Below are positions 56,701-64,000 of a DNA stretch of 64,000 nucleotides, in pieces; positions within the stretch are counted from its first letter, which is position 1, and each line of letters begins with the position of its first letter. Origin of the DNA: Campylorhamphus procurvoides (taxonomy: Eukaryota > Chordata > Aves > Passeriformes > Dendrocolaptidae). The notes under the pieces are model-generated. The model was given only the letters and a program-made list of their open reading frames with translations, made no database searches and was not told the DNA's origin. Both the position numbers and the translations under genes were made by a program. Where the stretch lies: positions 1 through 64,000 of the forward strand of contig WBMV01008234.1 in assembly GCA_013396655.1 (NCBI GenBank). Direction: 5' to 3'.

Positions 56701-59700
56701 CAAAGGACCAAACACCTTCCTCTAAGTCCCAGGAAAAGCCATTTTCCCTAATATCCCTGTGTAAGTATCTGGCTTCAGCTCTTCCTGACAGAGCTGTCAA
56801 GAGAGGAGAAATCAAACTCCTTGCTTTTTCCACACTTTCTTGGGCCTTTCTCCTCCTCCTCCTTGCTTTGTCCTTAATTTTTGGGCCATCTCATTCATAA
56901 ACTCATCATTAATTAATGCTGTTGTGATGAGAATTGATCCATCCCCTCCCCTTTAGCATCTATCAAACCTGAATTATTGTTCACCTCCCTCCTGTATAGT
57001 ACAGAAACATCTATTTAGTGCTATTTACTGACCTAATGCAGACACAAACTGAGTCTCCTCTCCTACTCCAGCTGTGGCCCAAGTATTACAAAGATTTAAG
57101 AAGGTAAAAGACAATTTTTAGGTGCCTCTAACTACACAGCAGGCTCCTGTTAGTGAAACCCACCTTTATCAAAGAACCCTGTTATTCTTTGAAGGTCAGG
57201 ATTTTTAAAAGGATGTTGCAAATTTGTTGGGAGAACTGAAAACAGCCTTTGGATTATCTGACAGCTGGAAAAAAAGCCCAGAATAAAAGACTTAAAGAGA
57301 TCAATCTGTTTAGCTAATTAAAGATTGAGCAAGAGACTTGATTGCAGCATTTAATACCTTCTTACAGGAAGAAAATAACAGGGGGTAAAAGCTCCTCCAT
57401 TTAGTCATCAGTGAGGTGAAGCTGAAGCCAGATACATCCAGGTGAGAAAAGAGACACCAGTTCAAACCAGCAGCTTCTGGAAAGAGTTTCCTCCAATTTA
57501 CTGATCTCCTGGTAGGTTTGGATCAATCAAGTGTGAGGATTTACTGTGGCCAACTCCAAATTCCTGGGGCTTGAGCAGAGCACTAAGGAGGATGTGGTGG
57601 CCTGCAGGTGGTCAGGCCAGACAGCCTGCTGGCCCTTCTGCTCTCAGACTGGGAATCTCTGGGTGCTTATCCCTTCCATTAATTCCTGAGCAGCCTTCCA
57701 AGAGACTTAAGGGGGAAAAACCAACACAAAAACAACCCAGCACTGGAAATCATAGCTGTGTGACTACAATCAAAGCTTTCCTTCCACTGCCTGTTTCTGG
57801 TGGTGTCTGCATCACATCATTTATTTGTGGTCTGGGAGCTCAAAGCCACGAGGATAAGAAGGAAATCTTTACTCTACAAAGGCCACTAAGGCTCTGCCTG
57901 CAAACTTTCCCAAAGATGTATCACCTCCCTCTCTGGCAAGTCCAGCACTATGAGATCCCAAGTCTGCATCTTCCTCAGTTAGGGAAAAAACAGGTTAAAT
58001 ATTTGCAGAGGTTTCCTAATGCATTAATTAAACCCATATATATGTGTATTTCATCATGTAATCTGTTGCACTTCTGGTATTCACACACACTGGCTTTCTT
58101 TACTGAACAATAAAACCAGCAGCAATGTTCACTTTAGAAGCTCTCAAAAATAAAATTATTTCCAATACATTCCATGAAGAGGGGATGTCTTACTAACATT
58201 TCACTGGCACTTCATGGGAATAGCATCCTGCAGAATTCCCACACACCACAGACCCTGCAGACCCAGCAAAGCACTTGTATCACATCTCATACTGCAGTGG
58301 AGACACACAACTATTCACCAGTTACAGGAAAAACAGGAGGCAAAGACAGCAAGAGTGAAACCTTGATCTTCCAAGAGACAGAAATGCAGCCTACCTGGCA
58401 GAACACAGGTTTGTACTTCAGGGAGAAAGCTTCCATCAGCTCTTTAGGATCAGCACAGTCCTTCTGCAATTTCTCCACACAAAGGCACTTGGAGTGAATG
58501 AGGTTTGTGGTGAGCTGGTTCACATCCATCCACTGTGCAAACAGCGTGCTCTCCTCTACCTGCTTGCCCAGCAGCTCCAGCCTGGCCTTGGCAGCAGAGT
58601 CCTTCTTCATGTACTCCACAAAGCCATAGCCCTTGGAGTGGCCCGTGGCCTCGCTGTACACCAGGAAACACCTCTCCACGTTGCCATAGGCACGCACCAG
58701 CTCCTCAAACTCCTCCAGGGTGAAGGCCAGGGGCAGGTTGGTGATGCAGAGCAGGGCATCAGTGGGCTGGAGCTGCACGGAGATCTCCTTGCCCCGCAGG
58801 CAGTGCTGGTGGAAGGTGCGGATGGCGCTCTGCGCCTGCTCCCCGTTCAGCAGGGTAACAAATGCTGCAAGAGGCCAGGGCAGGTGAGACCCCCACAGCC
58901 TCACAGATGGTCCTGCGCCTCTCCCTCCCCCTGGAGAACCCACAAGAGTTTCACATTTACCCCCAAGATGCAATAAATAAATATGTATTACAGAGTATCT
59001 GGCTAAAAACTGGAATTATCAACTGAACGTCACAAGGAATTAACTCAAAGTGGCTACAGAAACACAACATCATTACTGTAACCCAACCCAATCTGATATT
59101 TGGGCAACTAAATTAAATATTCTACTATTAGGCTATTATTTTTTAGACTATTATTTGCTATCATTTACTAAATCAAATATTCTACTGAAGTTAACACATT
59201 ACAGATTCCACTGAGCATCTTTGCTGACAACATCCTCAAGTTCTCACTCTGGGGTTAATAAATCCTTTTTGGGTTTTCAGCCCATAAACCATTTCACACA
59301 ATCACAGACTGGATGAGGTTTGCAGGGACCTCCTGAGGTTGTCTTGTCCAACCCCTTCCTCAAACAGGATCACCCACCAAAGGACCATGTCCAGGTGGAC
59401 TCTCAGTATCTCAAGGGATGGAGATTCCACACCTGCAGCAGTGCTTGGTGACCCTCACAGGGAAAAAGTGTTTCCTGATGTTCGTAAACTGCAAATGTAT
59501 CCCCTCAGGCACAAGTGGCTTGTCCTAAGAGACACCTCAGGCACAGTTTTCCAAAGGAATTCAGATAGCTGAGGTCAGTTTTGCCCCACAGAGACCCTCC
59601 CTAAGGGGGCCCATAGTGGGCCAACCCACTTCTGGCCAACATCAGTAATTTGCAGCTTCCCCCTGGCTTCAGTGAAGGGTGACAAACTGGGCCACCAAAG

Positions 59701-59875
59701 CAAGCCCTGGGGGATAGGCAGACCAGCTGTGTGACAGCAGAGAAGCTGATGACTTCATGCACTGCAGAGCATGCTGCTCACAGACACTGGAAGTTTTGAA
59801 GTTCTTACCTGTCCTTTTATTTCTGTCCACATAACAATACTTGATTTCATAATCTTTAAACAAATCGTGAATTTC
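44790..59875 (-). CDS. RAVER2: RAVER2, ribonucleoprotein PTB-binding 2 (partial; exon 1 missing)
   Basis: Nuclear RNA-binding co-factor of the splicing repressor PTB. Exons in transcript order: 59875-59809, 58864-58395, 55580-55389, 54487-54361, 53917-53835, 51512-51408, 51148-51037, 50125-49914, 48580-48469, 48120-47987, 44927-44790. They sum to 1752 nt in one frame, 583 residues plus TGA. The N-terminal exon (about 85-90 residues in human, with the start of RRM1) is outside the window to the right. Remaining order: end of RRM1, RRM2, RRM3, then a long low-complexity C-terminal region with two L-L-G-E-P-P motifs, and the terminal K-K-K-R-V-Y shared with human RAVER2. All introns are GT-AG. 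The protein tail is less conserved than the RRMs, but every exon aligns with the known family. No stop or frameshift was seen. Confidence 0.93.
44936..45004 (-). repeat. 14-bp minisatellite beside the last RAVER2 acceptor
   Basis: About five copies of a 14-mer (+ strand ACACACGGCAAGCG and variants) begin nine bases upstream of the last RAVER2 exon. On the - strand they occupy the branch point and polypyrimidine region of intron 11. Confidence 0.9.
47100..47340 (-). mobile_element. CR1 LINE fragment in RAVER2 intron 11
   Basis: Shares 'ccagggatccaggggcagcc', 'acagcttctctgccca', 'cccaatatcccacctatccc' and 'ctggcactgggaagccattc' with the copy at 37780-38150, in the same orientation. 5'-truncated, no ORF. 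Confidence 0.92.
48581..49913 (-). other. RAVER2: RAVER2 intron 9
   Basis: A 1.3-kb A/T-rich intron with a short (CA)/(TA) microsatellite at about 49550-49575. I see no other feature in it. Confidence 0.8.
50465..50749. other. Perfect 142-bp duplication around an N (probable assembly artefact)
   Basis: Bases 50465-50606 and 50608-50749 are identical over 142 positions, separated only by an N at 50607. Both begin AGTTCTTTTTACAAATAAAG and end CAGAAAACTGCAT. Complete identity at the two sides of a gap base is the signature of overlapping contig ends joined without merging. It lies in RAVER2 intron 8 and does not affect coding sequence. Confidence 0.9.
51270..51335 (-). mobile_element. CR1 LINE tail fragment
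   Basis: 'cccagaaccacacaatgggt' then 'tgggtcagaagggacttt' and 'ctggttccaacccccc', a reverse-oriented CR1 3' end, 73 bp from the exon at 51408-51512. Confidence 0.75.
51513..53834 (-). other. RAVER2: RAVER2 intron 6
   Basis: A 2.3-kb intron between the exons at 53835-53917 and 51408-51512. Mostly unique A/T-rich DNA; no exon-like or repeat feature that I can name. Confidence 0.75.
54048..54112 (-). mobile_element. CR1 LINE tail fragment
   Basis: 'aatagaatcacagactcatt' then 'taggccggaaaaggttctga', the CR1 3' end in reverse orientation, in the 443-bp RAVER2 intron 5. Confidence 0.7.
55180..55275 (-). mobile_element. CR1 LINE tail fragment
   Basis: 'gggttgggttgggaggaacc' then 'gggacaccttccaccagccc' and 'agggtgcccc', matching the start of the copy at 37780. 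It lies 114 bp from the RRM3 exon boundary. Confidence 0.8.
55581..58394 (-). other. RAVER2: RAVER2 intron 3
   Basis: A 2.8-kb intron separating the RRM2 exon (58395-58864) from the RRM3 exon (55389-55580). It has short CA/TA microsatellites (about 55757-55772 and 56388-56440). I see no further gene or recognisable element. Confidence 0.75.
59295..59600 (-). mobile_element. CR1 LINE fragment in RAVER2 intron 2
   Basis: About 300 bp in reverse orientation: 'aatcacagactggatgaggt', 'gtccaaccccttcctcaaac', 'ggagattccacacctgcagc' and 'ggaaaaagtgtttcctgatg'. This looks like a different CR1 subfamily from the 37780/47100 pair, as the tail and middle differ. Confidence 0.88.
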
Positions 59876-62544
59876 CTGCAAGAGAAAAGTACAAGTGACA
59901 TGAAATAAATAAGTCACCAGACAACTAAGTGTATAAATTCATCTGAATTTCAAACAAACCCAAAAGCTTTCCCCACAAACAGAAAATTTCACCATAGAAA
60001 CACTGTCAAATATTTGTTTTTGGAAGAGCTGGTTGTAGGACTGCAGCGATGTTTTTATCTCACATAAAAAACCGGCTTACTGAAGCTGATTAATTTACTT
60101 TTCACTCTGTGAGGTCACATAAACACAAAAGGGCGTCCTGTCAACTCTCTTTTGCTAAAGAGAAATAACATCACAGTTCATTAAATAGCAAAACCCCCTC
60201 AGTTTCTCTGAAGTGCAACGGGCATAGCTAAAATACCACACAGACAAGAAATACACATTCACCCAGGGCTGGCAATGCTGGCCCCAAAGCCACCCAATGC
60301 TTCAGCTCCCTGCAACTGCTCAGGTTCACTTGAACAGATTTTCACTCTTTTAATAATGGATATTCTTTTCACCCAGCAGATAACTGTGCCCAGAATACCC
60401 CCTGGAAAGTATCCTCTATCAGTTACTGTGCAGATGCTCAATGGAGAATGGATCTCCAGAGTGTTATTTGGTCCCCCTAATTAATGGGGAGAGAGGAGTG
60501 GGAGGGATGGGTAAAGCAAGTGTAAGAGGTGTGTAGCTTGCTACAGCTATTCCCAACAAAACCAAGGTGCACATGGCCCTCAAACCCATAAATGATTGTC
60601 ACTTCAGTGGTGAGAAAGCACACAAGAACATTCATCACCCCCAAGGACAAGCCATGAGCAGTAACCTGGATATACAGATCATTTCAGTGGGATAAATCCC
60701 ATACACAACAGCAAAAGACCACTTGAGCAAGCAAGATAATCCAGCAGCTTTGTCTGAAAGTTTAATTGCAGCCAATTTCCAGCAGGCAGGTTGGTAATTC
60801 AATCCCTGGAGGAGCCCACAGGTTAATTGGGTTCTCGGTGAGGGGTATCAGGTGCACACCTTTTAGTGCAGCCAGCAGCAATCTCTGGTTTCAGTAGTTA
60901 GCAGCTGTCACAGACTGCATCAATAAAGCATGGCAGCACCTCTCCAGCCACCACCCCTCCTCCAGGCAGGGGTGAGGAGGAGGTGCCTTCTGGAAAGCTA
61001 AATATGCCACACACTCAAGCCAGGTAGGGGACTTGACTGGGGACATCTCTGAGGAGAATTAGGTGGTTCATTCTCAGTCAGGAGAGACTAAGAAGACACT
61101 TTCTGCAGTTTTGTGCAGCTCAGCTGGCCTGTGACACTGAAGACTCCAAAAAACTTCTTACTGTCCTGCTTTGAGAAAGAGGGGCATATCTGCCTTTTTA
61201 TATTTCCTGTATCATTTTACCAGAGTAACACTGATAGTTTTTTTATGATGACTAGGTAACAGGAAACACTATTTCCAACAGCTCTGAACACTGTTTTCAA
61301 AGTCATCTGTGAATCAGATGATTCCACATGATCTCCCAGTAACTGCCTGAAACTTTGACAGGAAAAACAGCCTGTATCAAACATTTCTTTGGGGATAATG
61401 ATGAGAACATAAGGAAGATTTAAAATGAAAGCCTCATTTAAGCACATACATTTCAGTCAGGATTTGAACACCAGTTTCCATGGGTTTGTGCCAAGGGCTC
61501 TCCCAGGAAGGTGCTGGTTCCTGTGGGCCCTTGGCAGGGCTGAGGCCTCCACGTGTGGACCTGGCTTTGTGCAGTGCCTCAGTGAAAGCATTTTCCACAT
61601 AAACACTGCTGGTGACAATTTACAGAAGTAAAACACACCGTTGCCAACTCTTAGGCAAACGTGTCCTCCTTAAATTAAACAGATGTAAATATCTGTGTGT
61701 GTGAGATTGAGGTTCTTCTATCACTGAGGCAGCTTTTGAACTCGGGCACTTCTGTAAACTTCAGCTCCATCACCTCCCAGCACTCAGGTCTGGTGGAACA
61801 GAACACTGGGATGTTGCTCACAGTTACTCCCCACAGCCCAGAGACGAGTCCAGGAAAGGAACAGGAACACTTCACCCTGTTCTGATCCAGGTTCAGCACC
61901 CAACACAGCTGATCCCCCAAACTGGGGCCAGGAGGGGATGTTTACTCTGGGAGGAGAAAAGGGTCATCCAAGTCAGGTATATCCTGTGGTGTGACCCTCC
62001 TAACCTGCAGGGAATGTAAGCACAGGGCTGTTTCCCTGAGAACAGCACAAACAAACAGCTGTGGATCCCTGTCCCTGAGCTCCTCCAGCTCTGCACCCCA
62101 GAGACAACAGGGAGCATTTGCCTCACCTTAACTCCCAAGGTTTAGTAAAGCACGAGTAGCAAACCCAGTGCTGGTACCCCATGTAAGCACTGGCCCCACC
62201 CCAGGGCCACCACCTTGGCCACGCTCACAACATCCACATCCAAACCCTCTCTTTGCAAAACTTCTCCTCCTAAAGGACTTTTGCCTCTTCAGTAAATAAA
62301 TGAACCTACTCCTCTGCAAAAAGTGACTGATAACTACCACACTCATCCTCATTTCACTGCAGCCTATTAAGCCTAATCAAAACAGCAACATCTACCAACA
62401 TGCTGGAGGTCCCAGCTGCCCTGGCCATCACACATTGGACATATACATTATATATATTAATCTGACATATATATATATTAATCTTAAAAATCTTAAGCTG
62501 CCTGGCAGATATACTGCAGTCATGGATTCTGTGGAGTTTCTACA

Positions 62545-62672
62545 AAACCAGGTTGGCTGGGATTTGGAGCACCCTGGGCTGGTGGAAGGTGTCCCTCCCC
62601 ATGGCAGGGGTGGGATGAGATGGGCTTTGAGGTCCCTCCCAACCCAAACCATTCTGGGATTCTGTGACCTTG
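62545..62672 (+). mobile_element. CR1 LINE 3' end
   Basis: A well-preserved CR1 terminus: 'ggagcaccctgggctggtgg', 'aaggtgtccctccccatggc', 'gatgggctttgaggtccctc' and 'cattctgggattctgtgac'. It is the reverse complement of the start of the copy at 37780, so the same subfamily inserted in the opposite orientation. Confidence 0.88.
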
Positions 62673-62675
62673 GAG

Positions 62676-62782
62676 CAGAAATACAACCAATAATGCTCAG
62701 CTACAACATAGTCCCTTAAACCTCCACAGAACAGAAATACAACCAACTGCTCAGCTACAACACAGTCCCTTAAACCTCCACA
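62676..62782. repeat. Two-copy ~54-bp tandem duplication
   Basis: Copies at 62676-62728 and 62732-62782 share CAGAAATACAACCAA and end CCCTTAAACCTCCACA, with a small internal indel. It starts directly after the CR1 tail at 62672. Confidence 0.9.
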
Positions 62783-64000
62783 ATAATGTTATCACCAGTA
62801 AAAATTAAAATCCTAACTAGCATATAATCAGTTCCTACATTAAATTTAGCAGAAAAAGCAACCCCAAATAAGTTAAAGGGAGTTGAAGCAAAATGACTAG
62901 CAAATACAAGATGGATACACTTTAAAAAATGAATTATTTACTTCTATAAACATGGTCCTAAAATACTTCAGTTCTTGGCCTGTCCTGTCTTGTCCTGGAT
63001 AGAAAAACTGGCAATCAGAGTTTCCAGCACATACTATCAATTTGGAGCTTTCATCTCTGAAATGGAAAGAATTCTTTCCTTACAGAGGATCTCTGTGCTT
63101 TAGGACCTGCATTGTTTTAAACACAAATGAGAAAGGGAGTCATTCACAGGCATATGTGCCCTATTTATCAAATTAGTAAAGCTCAGTGTATTATTTCTAA
63201 TAAAACCAGCTTTTCCTACCCAGGATCTCACTGTGCAAGGGGAAAATATTCCAGAAATTCTCAGTCCTCACCTGGAACAATAAACCATTATATAAAGCCT
63301 ACAGCACCCTAAAGCCAAGCATTTTTCTCTCTCTAGATGTAAAACTAGATGGAATACTAAATGTAATAATTGTGTTATTCTGGCAACCAAATATTTAACA
63401 ATTCTAACAGTGCCTGGCCTGGTTTGTGCACTGAACTTTAGAGAACTTTCCAATATAAACACTGCACAAGCTGGTCTATAACTTGGCTCTCACTGAGCAG
63501 CTGAAGGCCTAAACTTCACACTCATATTGCTGAAATGGGAATCAATTAAGTTTTAAGTAGCTATTTGGCTAACCAAGAAGTTTTATATCATCTCAGAACT
63601 GAAAAAGACTGTTTTCCTTTGTGCAGGTAGGGCAGGAAAGAAGTTCTCAGAAAACAAAAAGCTTTTCGTTTACAAAGTATATAATGGGGTGCTCATTTAA
63701 TTCAAATTTTAGACCACAAAATCTTTGAGTCCAGCACATAACACATGGATTTCACTGCAGATATAAAAACATAAAATAAAAAATAGGTAGCAAGCATGAG
63801 AACATCAACAGTTTAAAATAATAATATGCTACTAAGGGGGAAACTCAGAGACTATTGGAGAACAAGAAGTGGAACAGAGAGCACCAACAAGAGGGTTAAT
63901 AACAAAGCACAAAGACTGATATACAGGGCAATTTTAAGTATCTCCTGACCACAAAGGTAGGAGGGCCTCAAAGTTTCACCAACTGGTGACATCAACTGGT

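Larger units (their letters stand above)
55389..59875 (-). other. RAVER2: RAVER2 RRM exons
   Basis: Exon 59875-59809 gives [17 protein letters not shown] and joins the next exon to complete the RRM1 RNP1-like strand R-T-A-F-V-T-L-L. Exon 58864-58395 holds RRM2, with RNP2 L-C-I-T-N-L and RNP1 K-G-Y-G-F-V-E-Y, and the start of RRM3 (K-C-L-C-V-E-K-L). Exon 55580-55389 completes RRM3 (G-D-F-A-V-V-E-Y) and continues into [17 protein letters not shown]. These three RRMs resemble those of Raver1. Confidence 0.93.
59876..64000 (-). other. RAVER2: RAVER2 intron 1 (partial)
   Basis: Upstream of the acceptor TTCTCTTGCAG (exon from 59875 downward) the DNA is A/T-rich to the window edge, with no CpG island and no ORF resembling the RAVER2 N terminus. 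The first exon must therefore lie beyond 64000. It contains a CR1 tail and a two-copy tandem repeat (62545-62782). Nothing else was recognised. Confidence 0.8.

Noticed and set aside
59876..64000. A hidden RAVER2 first exon in the right part of the window
   Set aside because: No GC-rich island and no minus-strand ORF matching the RRM1 start (a K-N-L-P-type strand) was found. The exon is more likely beyond 64000.

Overview
This is vertebrate nuclear DNA, most likely from a bird. Evidence: many short 5'-truncated CR1-type LINE fragments (tails such as 'ccttccaacccaaacc' followed by 'ttctgtgattctg'-like repeats), compact introns, and no Alu/L1-type repeats recognised. The species cannot be named from sequence alone. 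The window holds two spliced genes arranged tail to tail: JAK1 on the + strand and RAVER2 on the - strand. The same neighbours lie tail to tail in human.

Layout. 1-650: GC-rich CpG island holding the end of an untranslated first JAK1 exon (donor at 42) and a 39-bp minisatellite. 42-22936: a 22.9-kb first intron with CR1 tails and several minisatellites, including a 750-bp array built on TTTTAGGGG. 22937-43370: the rest of JAK1. All 24 coding exons could be placed from splice sites, frame and protein similarity. They total 3447 nt, an unbroken 1148-residue JAK1 with FERM, SH2-like, pseudokinase and tyrosine kinase domains. 43485-59875: RAVER2 on the - strand, with 11 coding exons (1752 nt, 583 residues plus stop). 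Its first exon (protein N terminus and start of RRM1) lies beyond the right edge, so 59876-64000 is RAVER2 intron 1.

The products act in unrelated processes: JAK1 is a cytokine-receptor-associated kinase, RAVER2 a PTB-binding nuclear RNA-binding protein. Their poly(A) signals are only about 160 bp apart on opposite strands, so their 3' ends could influence one another.

No undescribed gene system was found. The least ordinary observations are: a 108-bp tandem repeat that copies the JAK1 exon 7 splice donor three more times in an open, in-frame intron; a GC-AG intron in the JAK1 pseudokinase region; a weak-context JAK1 start codon with a strong in-frame ATG 12 codons on; CAG-repeat splice acceptors in RAVER2; and a perfect 142-bp duplication around an N that looks like an assembly error.
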